Below, in pieces: positions 7,904 to 16,505 of a stretch of DNA of 64,000 nucleotides. How positions within the stretch are numbered: the first letter of the stretch is position 1; each line of letters opens with the position of its first letter. Under the pieces are notes generated by a model. That model did no database searches, was not told where the DNA came from, and saw nothing but the letters and a program-made list of their open reading frames with translations. A program made the position numbers and the translations under genes. Source of the stretch: an uncultured bacterium. GTDB lineage: Bacteria; Bacillota_I; Bacilli_A; RFN20; CAG-826. Location: positions 1-64,000 of the forward strand of contig CASEVI010000005.1 of the NCBI GenBank assembly GCA_949291375.1, written 5' to 3'.

Positions 7904-10324
7904 ATGAACTATAGTGGAAAAAGTAATGACAAAAACATTATTTATTTTAATGATTATAGAATTACATTATTTAATGAATATTGTTTTCGTATCGAAAAAG
8001 ATTGTAATAAAAAATTTAATGATTCTAAAACCCAACTTATATTAAATCGTTTTTTTGATGATGTCGTTTTTAAAAGTAAAATTGATAAAAATCTTTTTGA
8101 AATTAAGTTTTATTCATATGATTTAATTTATGATTTTTCTATAGACAAATTTATACTTATTTATAAAGACAAAAAATATGAAATAAAAGATTATAAAGAC
8201 TCAATTGGCGGAACATATGTAACTGTAGATAGAATGGATGGTGAAAAACTTATTTATGGTGAAAAAAATGAATATGTTAATGGGCTTATTAGTGAATGCG
8301 GTATTTATTGTTTGCACGATGAAGATTCTTCTTTATTAGATGAACAAAATGACATTTTAGATATTAAAAATAATGATGAATATGATATTTATGTATTTTT
8401 ATCTTTAAATAATAGAAGTGATGTTATAAAAACTTTTTATAAATTGAGCGGTTTTCCACCATTATTACCATCTTTTGTTTTTGGAAATTGGTGGAGCAGA
8501 TTTTATCCTTATTCTCAAGATGAATATTTATATTTGATGAAGAAATTTAAAAAAGAAGAAATACCTTTTAGTGTTGCTATAATTGATATGGATCGGCATT
8601 ATTCTTGGACTAATGGAAGAAATATTTATAAAGATGCAAATATTAATGAGGACGAATTTTTTAAGACTGTAAATGGCAAAAAGTTGTATATTCCTAAACC
8701 TTATCGCTATGAGGGAGAAAATTGGAGATATGGATGGACTGGATATACTTTTAATAAAATTCTTTTTAATGATCCAAAAAAATTTATGGACGAATTACAC
8801 TCTTTAAATTTAAAGGTTGGCTTAAATATACATCCAGCCGATGGTATAGCTTTTTTTGAAGATGCTTATAAAAAAATGGCTTTAATAAATAATATTGATA
8901 TCTCTTCTAAAGAAAGTGTGCCATTTGATTTTACTAATAAAACTTTTAGAGATTCATATTTTAAATATACATTAAAGCCTTTAAAGGATATCGGAAATGA
9001 TTTTTGGTGGATAGATTGGCAGCAGGGAGAGGAAAGTAATTTCTCCGGAGTAACTCCATTATGGCTTTGCAATCACTATTTTTATAAAAAGGAAAAAGAA
9101 ACTAATGATGAGGCTATAATTCTTTCTCGTTTTGCATCTAAAGGCGGCCAAAGATATCCATTAGGCTTTTCTGGAGATGCTTACCAAACATTTGACTCTT
9201 TATCATATTTGATTAAAATGACAATCGGTTCTTCTGATTGTGGATTTACTTATCGGAGTCATGACATTGGTGGCCATATGGAAGGAATAAAAAGTGGTGA
9301 TTTATATTTAAAGTTTCTCGAATTTGGTGTTTTTTCTCCTATAAATAGACTTCACTGTACATGTTCTGATATTTTAAATAAAGATCCCAATTTGTATATT
9401 AATGGTTATAGCGATTTAATTAAAAATTATTTACGATTAAGACATAGAATGATTCCTTATTTATATAGTTATAATTTTATTACTCACAAAGAAGGCGAAC
9501 CATTGATTAGACCAATTTATTATGATGATTTTTCTATAAAAGCAAAAAAATTTAAAGATAGTGAATATATTTTCGCTGAAAATCTTTTGGTTTCCCCATT
9601 TAATAAATCTGAAGGAAATAATGGAATTACTTCAAAGAAAATTTATTTTACAAATTCAAATTATTATGATTTGAAATATGGTTATAAATATAAGAAGAAT
9701 AAAAATATTAAAATTTATAGAGAAAGGGGTGATATGCCTTTATTTATAAAAGAAGGCGGATATTTTATTCTTGCTTCTTCTTTAAACTATGAAATGAATA
9801 ATGTTAATGAATACGATGTTTTCACCACTTTAGGAAATGGAAAGTTTGTTTTTAATACTAAAGAAAATGATGGGAAATTATACAAAACTACTTTTAAAAA
9901 TAAAGTTGATAAATCAAATTTGACTATGAGAATTTCTATTGATACAAAATTATTTGATAAAACATATAATTTTAAAGTTTTAAATATATTTAAAATTAAA
10001 GATATCAAAAATGAAAATTGTGAGATTAACGAAATACACCTAGAAGGTTATAACTTAGAATTTCAAGTTAAAAATATTTCAAAAGATAAAGAATGTATTA
10101 TCCATATTTCTTATGTACCATTTAATTCAAACTTTGAAGAAACGCAATTTTATCTTTTTAGAAGATTAAATTATGTTGATGATTTAAATTCCTCAAGAAT
10201 AAGTTTATATGAGAATATTAAAAAATCAAAAAATTTTAACGAAATAATTTTTTATATAAAAAACTCTCATTTGAAAAGCATTAATAAATTTATGCTTTTG
10301 GAAATTATTAGAGGTTTAAAATAA
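7904..10324 (+). CDS. Glycoside hydrolase family 31 (alpha-glycosidase)
   Basis: 806 residues. After an N-terminal beta-sandwich (1-170) comes the catalytic barrel: substrate strand VAIIDMDRHYSW, nucleophile region FWWIDWQQGE with Asp371, and acid/base region GFSGDAYQTF with Asp425, then DIGGHMEG and a C-terminal beta region. GH31 retaining enzymes cleave alpha-glucosides, alpha-xylosides or alpha-GalNAc; the WIDWQQG variant is common in uncharacterised members, so specificity is left open. No signal peptide, so the substrate must be imported oligosaccharide. Starts 3 nt after the previous stop and closes the operon; SD is AAAGGAG inside the end of the upstream gene. Confidence 0.88.
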   Translation: MNYSGKSNDKNIIYFNDYRITLFNEYCFRIEKDCNKKFNDSKTQLILNRFFDDVVFKSKIDKNLFEIKFYSYDLIYDFSIDKFILIYKDKKYEIKDYKDSIGGTYVTVDRMDGEKLIYGEKNEYVNGLISECGIYCLHDEDSSLLDEQNDILDIKNNDEYDIYVFLSLNNRSDVIKTFYKLSGFPPLLPSFVFGNWWSRFYPYSQDEYLYLMKKFKKEEIPFSVAIIDMDRHYSWTNGRNIYKDANINEDEFFKTVNGKKLYIPKPYRYEGENWRYGWTGYTFNKILFNDPKKFMDELHSLNLKVGLNIHPADGIAFFEDAYKKMALINNIDISSKESVPFDFTNKTFRDSYFKYTLKPLKDIGNDFWWIDWQQGEESNFSGVTPLWLCNHYFYKKEKETNDEAIILSRFASKGGQRYPLGFSGDAYQTFDSLSYLIKMTIGSSDCGFTYRSHDIGGHMEGIKSGDLYLKFLEFGVFSPINRLHCTCSDILNKDPNLYINGYSDLIKNYLRLRHRMIPYLYSYNFITHKEGEPLIRPIYYDDFSIKAKKFKDSEYIFAENLLVSPFNKSEGNNGITSKKIYFTNSNYYDLKYGYKYKKNKNIKIYRERGDMPLFIKEGGYFILASSLNYEMNNVNEYDVFTTLGNGKFVFNTKENDGKLYKTTFKNKVDKSNLTMRISIDTKLFDKTYNFKVLNIFKIKDIKNENCEINEIHLEGYNLEFQVKNISKDKECIIHISYVPFNSNFEETQFYLFRRLNYVDDLNSSRISLYENIKKSKNFNEIIFYIKNSHLKSINKFMLLEIIRGLK

Positions 10325-10452
10325 AGTTTAAAGAAAAATATCAAAATAAATATTAAATAAATAAAATTTCATATTTTCTTAATTCATACCTTTAAAGAAC
10401 GTCGATTAACTGATGATTAATTTTTTTAAATGTGTTATATTTTTTTCTTGCT

Positions 10453-11049
10453 ATGACAATTGAAATTATTTTTCAAGTTTTATTACTAGGCGTTGCTTTA
10501 TCAATGGATGCATTTTGTGTTTCAATTTGCGATGGGTTGGTTTATCAAAATTTAAATCGAAGAAGGTCTTTATTTATAGCAGCTAATTTTGGTGTTATGC
10601 AAGGATTAATGCCTTTAATCGGATTTTTTATAGCCGATTTATTTTATGAATATATAAAAGATATTGTTCCTTGGATTGCTTTTGTTCTTTTGCTTTTTAT
10701 CGGAGGAAAGATGATTTATGATGGAATAAAATCAGTCGTTAAAAAAGATGAAGAGCAAGTCGATAAAAATTTTACTTACGGAGCAGTTTTAATTGCAGGA
10801 GTTGCTACTAGCATCGATGCTTTAGCAACTGGTGTTAGTATGTTAGCTATTTCAACTTCAACAACTATTTTCTTACATTGTTCAATGATTTGTGTAATTA
10901 CTTTTTTATTTTGTATTGTTGGTATATTTTTAGGGAAAAATATTAATAAGTTATTAAAAGGCAAATATGAAATTGCAAATATAATTGGTGGAATTATTCT
11001 TGTTTTACTTGGTTCATGGATTTTGATTTCGCATTATTTAGGTTTATAA
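10453..11049 (+). CDS. mntP: Manganese efflux pump MntP
   Basis: 198 residues from the chosen ATG. Six predicted helices in two inverted repeats, each with the conserved acidic signature: ALSMDAFCVS near the N-terminus and ATSIDALATGVS in the second half. MntP (YebN) proteins export Mn2+ across the cytoplasmic membrane. An in-frame ATG lies 7 codons upstream (10432), but the length and the distance to the first SMDAF motif fit family members better from 10453, and a TATATT box lies just before it. No yybP-ykoY-type manganese riboswitch is visible upstream. The next gene follows after 3 nt. Confidence 0.88.
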   Translation: MTIEIIFQVLLLGVALSMDAFCVSICDGLVYQNLNRRRSLFIAANFGVMQGLMPLIGFFIADLFYEYIKDIVPWIAFVLLLFIGGKMIYDGIKSVVKKDEEQVDKNFTYGAVLIAGVATSIDALATGVSMLAISTSTTIFLHCSMICVITFLFCIVGIFLGKNINKLLKGKYEIANIIGGIILVLLGSWILISHYLGL

Positions 11050-11052
11050 AAT

Positions 11053-11670
11053 ATGATTGAATTATATTTAATTAGGCACGGCGAAACGGAACGGAATAAA
11101 GAAAGTATTTGTCAAGGAAGAACTGACTTTTCTTTAAATTTAAAAGGAGAAGAAGAAGCAAGTGAAGTAGCTAAAGAATTAAAAGCAAAAAATTATAAAT
11201 TTGACTTATATATTTCTTCTCCATTAAAAAGAGCATTTGAAACAACCGAGATCATTAAAAACGAACTTACTAATAATAAGAATGATATTTTAATAGATAA
11301 TTCTTTTATTGAAAGGAATTTTGGCTATTTTGAAGGCAAAAAGAATAAGCTTTTTACTGATGCCTATAAGAATAAAAAGCTAGATGAATATTATAAAAGC
11401 GGTTTAGAATCTGAAAATGTTTTAATTTCACGAGTTGTAAAAGGAATTAATAAATTAATTAAAACATCTGACAATAAAAAAATATTAATCGTCACTCATT
11501 CGAACATAATTCGTGCTTTATTAGTTTTTATAAATGCAAAAGAATATAATTTCTTAACTAAAATACCAAATCTTTCAATATCTTATTTCACAGTTTATAA
11601 AGAAAATGATTTTAAATTGAATAAGTTATATCTTTTTAATAATAAATACGAAGATAAAACCATTTCTTAA
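11053..11670 (+). CDS. Histidine phosphatase family protein (phosphoglycerate-mutase-like)
   Basis: 205 residues. The catalytic RHGET is at residues 8-12 (phospho-accepting His9), followed by the CQGRTDFSLNLKG strand typical of cobalamin/PGM-type phosphatases; the second histidine is His149 in VTHSN. ERNFGYFEGK holds the conserved acid. It would hydrolyse a small phosphomonoester or act as a cofactor-dependent mutase; the substrate is not determined. It sits 3 nt after mntP and is co-transcribed with it. Confidence 0.85.
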   Translation: MIELYLIRHGETERNKESICQGRTDFSLNLKGEEEASEVAKELKAKNYKFDLYISSPLKRAFETTEIIKNELTNNKNDILIDNSFIERNFGYFEGKKNKLFTDAYKNKKLDEYYKSGLESENVLISRVVKGINKLIKTSDNKKILIVTHSNIIRALLVFINAKEYNFLTKIPNLSISYFTVYKENDFKLNKLYLFNNKYEDKTIS

Positions 11671-11703
11671 CTTTTTTATTTCTTTTTTCATTCTTTTTGG
11701 TGC

Positions 11704-11709
11704 TAAAAT
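11704..11709 (+). promoter_or_regulatory. Extended -10 directly before corA
   Basis: TGCTAAAAT (extended -10, hexamer at 11704-11709) with only 7 nt to the ATG at 11717; no SD. Strong leaderless-start candidate. Confidence 0.5.
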
Positions 11710-11716
11710 AGTATCG

Positions 11717-12679
11717 ATGATTACAATATATAAAGAGGTAAATAAAACTTTAGATAAAAAAGTTTACGAAAATATAGACGAAATAAAACTTGAAGTTGGA
11801 AGTTGGATTCATGTTAAAGAACCAACTCAAGATGTTTTAGAAAAATTATCTATTTTAACCGACATTCCTTCGGACTTACTTTTGTGTGCTTTAGATGAAG
11901 AAGAAAGCGCTCGTATTGATGTTGATGATGGAAATACTTTAATTGTTTTAGATACCCCTTATTTAAGTGATAAAGAAAAAGGTTTATACTCTTCAGCCCC
12001 TTTTATTATTGCATATAATTATGAATATTATGTGACTATCGAAAGACATAATTTTGAATTGATGGACGAATTATTTAAAAGGGTTAAATTAATTGAACCA
12101 CATAAGCATGTTCGTTTAACTTTAAATATTGTTTATCGTCTTGCAACTTTATTTATTACTTATTTAAAAAGAATAAATAATTATACGGATGAACTTGAAA
12201 AAAAGATTAGAAATTCTACGAAAAATAAAGAAGTTTTGGATTTAATGGATATTAATAAATCTTTAATTTATTTTTCAACTGCATTAAATGGAGATAAAGG
12301 GGTTTTGGCAAAACTTTTAAAGTCTCAAACTTATAGTCGATTTGAGTCTGATTATGATTTAATGGAGGACACTCAAGTTGAAATTAACCAAGCTGTTGAA
12401 ATGTGCAATATTTTACGTGATGTTTTAACCGGAATGATGGATGCTTTTGCTTCAATTATCAATAATAATATGAACGTCATTATGAAATCTTTAACAGTTA
12501 TAACAATTGTTATTTCAATACCTAATATTATTGCCTCACTTTTTGGAATGAATTTAGATGATTTACCTTTAGCTCATAGTGATCACGGTTTTTATATTAT
12601 TTTAATCGTATCAATTATTCTATCAATAGTTGGTGCAATAGCTTTAATTTTACTTTCTAATCGTAATAAAACTAAATAA
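11717..12679 (+). CDS. corA: CorA-family Mg2+/Co2+ transporter
   Basis: 320 residues. A long, mostly helical cytoplasmic funnel is followed by two C-terminal membrane helices, the first ending in the pore signature Gly277-Met278-Asn279 (ASLFGMN), the second FYIILIVSIILSIVGAIALI. The protein forms a pentameric magnesium channel in the cytoplasmic membrane. The loop after GMN (LDDLPLAHSDHGF) is acidic, as expected for ion attraction. Monocistronic, or read together with the following GNAT gene 13 nt downstream. Confidence 0.9.
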   Translation: MITIYKEVNKTLDKKVYENIDEIKLEVGSWIHVKEPTQDVLEKLSILTDIPSDLLLCALDEEESARIDVDDGNTLIVLDTPYLSDKEKGLYSSAPFIIAYNYEYYVTIERHNFELMDELFKRVKLIEPHKHVRLTLNIVYRLATLFITYLKRINNYTDELEKKIRNSTKNKEVLDLMDINKSLIYFSTALNGDKGVLAKLLKSQTYSRFESDYDLMEDTQVEINQAVEMCNILRDVLTGMMDAFASIINNNMNVIMKSLTVITIVISIPNIIASLFGMNLDDLPLAHSDHGFYIILIVSIILSIVGAIALILLSNRNKTK

Positions 12680-12692
12680 AAATTTTATTTTT

Positions 12693-13187
12693 ATGGAATA
12701 TTTAAAGGCTGTTGAAAAAGATATAAATGAATGTATTTTACTCAAACAAAATGTTTTTAAAAGGTTGAAAGAAAAAAATCTTCCTTTTTGGAGTGAAGAA
12801 TATCCTAGTGATGAATTAATAAAAGAAGACGTTTTAAGTGGTGGAGAAAGAATTGTTAAAGAAAATAATGAAATAATTGCTTCAACTGTTTTAAGTAAAG
12901 TTAAAGATGAATGGGGAGAAAGCGATTATCCTTTTAAAACTCCAAATCTATTTTGTTTTAGTAGATTAATGGTAAAAACAGGTTATGAAAATAAACATGT
13001 AGGATATTTTTTAGTTTCAAATGTTATTGAAGAAATTAAAAATATGGGTGAAATTGGTATTGGTATAATGGTTGATCCGCGAAACATAAATGCTCTACAC
13101 TTATATTCAAAGTTCGGTTTTAAATTAATCGAAACAAAAGAATACGAATATGGGGTATTTTCCACATATGAACTATTATTTAAATAG
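12693..13187 (+). CDS. GNAT-family acetyltransferase
   Basis: 164 residues with a recognisable though loose GNAT pattern: LFCFSRLMVKTGYENKHVGY for the acetyl-CoA-binding strand and loop, then GIGIMVDPRNINALHLYSKFGF, the classic motif B end (N-x-x-A-x-x-L-Y-x-K-x-G-F). Substrate unknown. Starts 13 nt after corA without a visible SD, so probably co-transcribed with it. Confidence 0.75.
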   Translation: MEYLKAVEKDINECILLKQNVFKRLKEKNLPFWSEEYPSDELIKEDVLSGGERIVKENNEIIASTVLSKVKDEWGESDYPFKTPNLFCFSRLMVKTGYENKHVGYFLVSNVIEEIKNMGEIGIGIMVDPRNINALHLYSKFGFKLIETKEYEYGVFSTYELLFK

Positions 13188-13205
13188 TAATTATTAAGTA
13201 TTTAT

Positions 13206-13243
13206 CTAGTAAATAACTAGTAAATTAATCAAACTGGTAATAA
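13206..13243 (+). repeat. Three imperfect tandem repeats upstream of the DUF1836 gene
   Basis: CTAGTAAATAA (13206-13216) and CTAGTAAATTAA (13217-13228) are directly adjacent; a third copy, CTGGTAATAA, begins at 13234. They lie 40-80 nt before the promoter of the next gene and may be an operator. Confidence 0.45.
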
Positions 13244-13284
13244 AAACTACTCTTTATTGTTTAGAATACTTATTTAAATTGTGC

Positions 13285-13290
13285 TAAAAT
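13285..13290 (+). promoter_or_regulatory. Extended -10 directly before the DUF1836 gene
   Basis: TGCTAAAAT again (hexamer TAAAAT at 13285-13290), 9 nt before ATG 13300; no SD. The same nine-base string precedes corA. Confidence 0.5.
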
Positions 13291-13299
13291 AGTTTTCAT

Positions 13300-13956
13300 A
13301 TGGAAGATAATTTTGCAAATTTAAAAGATTATATAAAAATATTAGAATCATATAAACTCCCAGATTATAAGGAATTATCGACGATTCCTTTATATATGGA
13401 ACAAGTTGTTAGTTATATTCAAGGTGTTTTGGAGCCTATTGAAAATGATAAAACTATCATTACACCTTTTATGATTAATAACTATGTTAAAGCAAAAATT
13501 TTAAATGCACCAGAAAATAAAAAATATGATAAAGATCATATCGCTTATTTAATCGCGATATCTTTACTTAAACAATCTGCTTCAATGAGAGAAATTGCAA
13601 CACTTATTGAAATGGATAAAATTTTAACTAACGATAAACAAAAACTTTATAATTTATTTAAAGAAATGCATGATGAAGTTTTAAAAAATCAAACTCATCG
13701 TACAAAATTAAGATTAGATGCATTAGAAAAAAGTCGTAAGAAAAAAGATAAAAATAGTGAAAATTTAGATTTATCTTATATTGCCCTTAGGCTATATATA
13801 GAAAGTGAAACATCAAAATTAATTGCTGATTCAATTATGAATAAAATTAGCCGTGATGTTTTACCTCTCGAAGCTTATCAAAATGATAAAAAGGTTGATA
13901 AAATCGAGAATAAAAAAGAACATAAAGAAGCTAAAAAACTTTCTCAAAGAAAGTAA
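13300..13956 (+). CDS. DUF1836-family protein, predicted regulator
   Basis: 218 residues. The block LPDYKELSTIPLYMEQV, then ITPFMINNYVKAKIL and HIAYLIAISLLKQSASMREI, matches the DUF1836 family (B. subtilis YkrK-like). These are predicted MerR-type helix-turn-helix proteins of unknown target. Residues about 60-120 form the conserved helical core; the last 40 residues are Lys-rich. The gene ends 14 nt before galE, so the two may be co-transcribed. The CTAGTAAAT repeats upstream could be an autoregulatory site (inference). Confidence 0.75.
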   Translation: MEDNFANLKDYIKILESYKLPDYKELSTIPLYMEQVVSYIQGVLEPIENDKTIITPFMINNYVKAKILNAPENKKYDKDHIAYLIAISLLKQSASMREIATLIEMDKILTNDKQKLYNLFKEMHDEVLKNQTHRTKLRLDALEKSRKKKDKNSENLDLSYIALRLYIESETSKLIADSIMNKISRDVLPLEAYQNDKKVDKIENKKEHKEAKKLSQRK

Positions 13957-13970
13957 TTTAAGGAGGAATT

Positions 13971-14993
13971 ATGAAAGTTTTAGTTACTGGTGGTTTAGGA
14001 TTTATTGGTTCACATACCGTTGTTGCTTTACTTGAGCACGGATATGATGTTGTAGTTATCGATAATCTTTACAACTCTAAAGAAGTTGTAAAAGATCGTA
14101 TTAAAGAAATTACCCATAAAGATTTTAAAACTGTTATTGCAGACGTTCAAAATGAAGTTGAATTAGAAAAAATCTTTAAAGAAGATAAAATTGATGCAAT
14201 TATCCATTTTGCTGGATATAAAGCAGTTGGAGAAAGTGTTTCTAAACCTGTTGAATATTATGAAAATAACTTAGATTCAACATTTGCGCTTTTAAAAATG
14301 ATGAAAAAATATGGAACGAAGAATTTTGTTTTCTCTTCTAGTGCTACAGTTTATGGAGAACCAAAAAGAGTTCCTATGTATGAAATAGATCCAGTAACAG
14401 AAGCAACATCTCCTTATGGCGAAACCAAGGTTATGATTGAAAGAATTTTAAAAGACGTTGCTAAAGTAAATCCTGATTATAATATTGCTTTACTTAGATA
14501 TTTTAATCCAATTGGTGCACATAAGAGTGGATTATTAGGAGAAGATCCAAATGGTATTCCAAATAATTTACTTCCATATATTGCTAAAGTTGCAACAGGC
14601 CAATTAAAAGAAGTTTCCGTTTTTGGAAACGATTATGATACACCTGATGGAACTGGCGTAAGAGATTATATTCACGTTGTTGATTTAGCAAAAGGCCATG
14701 TTTTAGCTTTAAAAAAATTAGAAACAAAACCTGGACTTTGTATTTATAATCTTGGAACAGGCAAAGGAACATCTGTTTTAGAAATGATTCATTATTATGA
14801 AGAAGCATGTGGACATAAGATTCCATATGTTATTAAAGAAAGAAGAGCTGGAGATATCGCAACTTCCTATGCTAACTGTGATAAAGCAAAAGAAGAACTC
14901 GGTTTTACATGTGATTATTCAGTTTTAGATGCATGTAAAGATGGTTATCATTTCCAAGTAGAAGAAGAAAAAAGAAAAGCTGAAGGAAAATAA
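13971..14993 (+). CDS. galE: UDP-glucose 4-epimerase
   Basis: 340 residues. Short-chain dehydrogenase fold with NAD motif GGLGFIGSHT at the N-terminus, SSSATVYGEP, and the catalytic Tyr149-x-x-x-Lys153 (SPYGETK). LLRYFNPIGAH and the C-terminal GVRDYIHVVDLAKGH match GalE closely. It interconverts UDP-glucose and UDP-galactose in the cytoplasm, for galactose use or for glycolipid and capsule precursors. A strong SD (AAGGAGG) is 6 nt before ATG. A terminator follows at once. Confidence 0.95.
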   Translation: MKVLVTGGLGFIGSHTVVALLEHGYDVVVIDNLYNSKEVVKDRIKEITHKDFKTVIADVQNEVELEKIFKEDKIDAIIHFAGYKAVGESVSKPVEYYENNLDSTFALLKMMKKYGTKNFVFSSSATVYGEPKRVPMYEIDPVTEATSPYGETKVMIERILKDVAKVNPDYNIALLRYFNPIGAHKSGLLGEDPNGIPNNLLPYIAKVATGQLKEVSVFGNDYDTPDGTGVRDYIHVVDLAKGHVLALKKLETKPGLCIYNLGTGKGTSVLEMIHYYEEACGHKIPYVIKERRAGDIATSYANCDKAKEELGFTCDYSVLDACKDGYHFQVEEEKRKAEGK

Positions 14994-15007
14994 TTTTTGA
15001 AAATAAT

Positions 15008-15041
15008 AAATCTCCTACTTTTAAAAAAGTAGGAGATTTTA
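15008..15041 (+). terminator. Terminator after galE
   Basis: Nearly perfect stem: AAATCTCCTACTTTT pairs with AAAAGTAGGAGATTT around a short A-rich loop, followed by a T/A run. It ends 8 nt before tRNA-Gln. Confidence 0.9.
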
Positions 15042-15048
15042 TAAATAT

Positions 15049-15124
15049 TGCCAAGTAGACAAGCGGTAAAGTCATAGGTCTCTGAAACCTACATACATTG
15101 GTTCGAATCCAATCTTGGCAGCCA
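15049..15124 (+). tRNA. tRNA-Gln (anticodon CTG), CCA encoded
   Basis: Acceptor TGCCAAG pairs with CTTGGCA, giving the U1-A72 pair characteristic of tRNA-Gln. The anticodon stem TAGGT/ACCTA closes loop CTCTGAA with anticodon CTG (reads CAG). The T-arm is TTGGTTCGAATCCAA; discriminator G is followed by CCA. Confidence 0.96.
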
Positions 15125-15611
15125 TTTCTTTAAAAAAATAAAATAAAAATACCAATTTTAGGAAAATAAATATTTAATATTGGATTTTTTTTAATATTAA
15201 ATGCAATCATAACAAACTATACAATTGATAAACCTTTTTAATATCGATATTGATAAAAATAGTGCGAATGTCCTTTTGTAATAAAAATTAATAATTGAAA
15301 ACAACTTATTTTTGTTTTCATTAATATTTAAAGTATTTACATTAAAAAAACATTATTTTTTATTATGTTTTTAATAAATTATTAAGATGCGTTAATTTTT
15401 TTATTTACTTTTCTTAGATATCATAAAAATACATTTCCATTCGATAGCGTCGACTATTTTCATTAACAACATTACCTATATTATTAGTATATAAGTAGAC
15501 TTGAAAGCGCTTACATTAAAAATAAAGTTTTTTACATTAATTTAATTAAAAAAGGAAATAGTTGACAAAATGGAAAAATAAGTTGGTTTTTTATTGTATC
15601 TAATTTAATTA
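15125..15611. other. Gene-poor AT-rich spacer carrying an orphan cre site
   Basis: About 490 nt with no credible open frame. It holds a perfect cre site (15501-15515). Further right is an SD-like AAAAAGGAAA ahead of a three-codon frame (ATG GAA AAA TAA at 15570-15581), and the 3' end of the convergent phospholipase gene. It may be the remains of a lost catabolite-controlled gene or host an unrecognised small RNA. Confidence 0.55.
15501..15515. promoter_or_regulatory. Orphan cre (CcpA) site
   Basis: TTGAAAGCGCTTACA agrees at every defined position with the cre consensus WTGNAANCGNWNNCW. No gene starts downstream on the plus strand within 1 kb, and to the left the nearest element is tRNA-Gln. 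Confidence 0.7.
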
Positions 15612-16421
15612 CTATTCTATTTTTATTCCTAAATAATTTTTAGATAATTCTTCCATATTTAAGGAAGAATTATCTTTTATATAATGATAATAATTAATTA
15701 TTAAATCTTTTCCTTCATCAACTGACTCATAAATCTTTTTAGTAATTATTTCATCACTTTCTTTACATTTTAAATTATCTGAAAAAGGAACAAGAATATT
15801 ATTAAATGATTCAGCTTTTAACATCTTTAATAAAGAATTTACTATTTTTCTTTCAAATTTATGTGGTAAAACAATAATTTTACCAATTAGTTTCATTTCT
15901 TTTATACTCTTTTTTGCATCCTTAAAAGAAATATTAAAATATTTAGCTAATATTTTAGCCGTTTGTTCTTTATAAATAAAATGTTTAGTTAAATTTTCTT
16001 TTAAAGGATTTTTATTATTTAATTTTAAAATATGTCTATCCAAAGAAGATTCAATTTCATAGTGGCTTGCTTTTTCTATGTCAATATATTTTTCGACTAA
16101 TGGATGACAATTCATATCTAATACATAATGACATAAAAACCCAAAAAGATAAGCAAGTTCAGCATCATTATGCTTAGAATTTAAATATGTTTCTTTTGCA
16201 TTAATAAAAAAATCTAATGCTTTTTTATCATGCAAATCATTTCCATAAGTATTAATTGGATTCTTTTTAAATGGATTACAATAAAATAAAACATCTGGAC
16301 CATGTAATCCTATTTCAAATTCGTTTATATTATTATAAATAAGAGGATAAATTTCTTTATTATCTTTTAATTTTTCTTTAATTAATTCCCCATAAAAATA
16401 ATGAGCATAATTTGCAGGCAT
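15612..16421 (-). CDS. Zinc-dependent phospholipase C-family protein
   Basis: 269 residues. The opening MPANYAHYFYGELI and following LHGPDVLFY, LCHYVLDMNCHP and SHYEIESSLDRHI place conserved His7, His40, Asp43, His98, Asp102, His106, His120 and Asp128 as in the PF00882 Zn-dependent PLC-like family. There is no signal peptide, unlike secreted clostridial phospholipases, so the real substrate is uncertain. The SD on the minus strand (AAGGAG) is 7 nt from ATG. Divergent from the MscS gene across a palindrome-rich spacer. Confidence 0.85.
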   Translation of the reverse strand: MPANYAHYFYGELIKEKLKDNKEIYPLIYNNINEFEIGLHGPDVLFYCNPFKKNPINTYGNDLHDKKALDFFINAKETYLNSKHNDAELAYLFGFLCHYVLDMNCHPLVEKYIDIEKASHYEIESSLDRHILKLNNKNPLKENLTKHFIYKEQTAKILAKYFNISFKDAKKSIKEMKLIGKIIVLPHKFERKIVNSLLKMLKAESFNNILVPFSDNLKCKESDEIITKKIYESVDEGKDLIINYYHYIKDNSSLNMEELSKNYLGIKIE

Positions 16422-16472
16422 ATTTTTTCTCCTTTTTATAAATACATTATATCTTATTTATACATATATATA

Positions 16473-16495
16473 ATATAAGAACGGGGTTCTTATAT
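16473..16495. promoter_or_regulatory. 10-bp inverted repeat between divergent genes
   Basis: ATATAAGAAC (16473-16482), GGG, GTTCTTATAT (16486-16495): a perfect 10-bp dyad around GGG. It lies in the divergent spacer between the phospholipase and MscS genes, so an operator is more likely than a terminator. Confidence 0.5.
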
Positions 16496-16505
16496 AAAAG
16501 GTTCA

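Noticed and set aside
10325-10452. Manganese riboswitch (yybP-ykoY) before mntP
   Set aside because: No GC-rich paired structure or conserved loops; the spacer is short and almost pure A/T.
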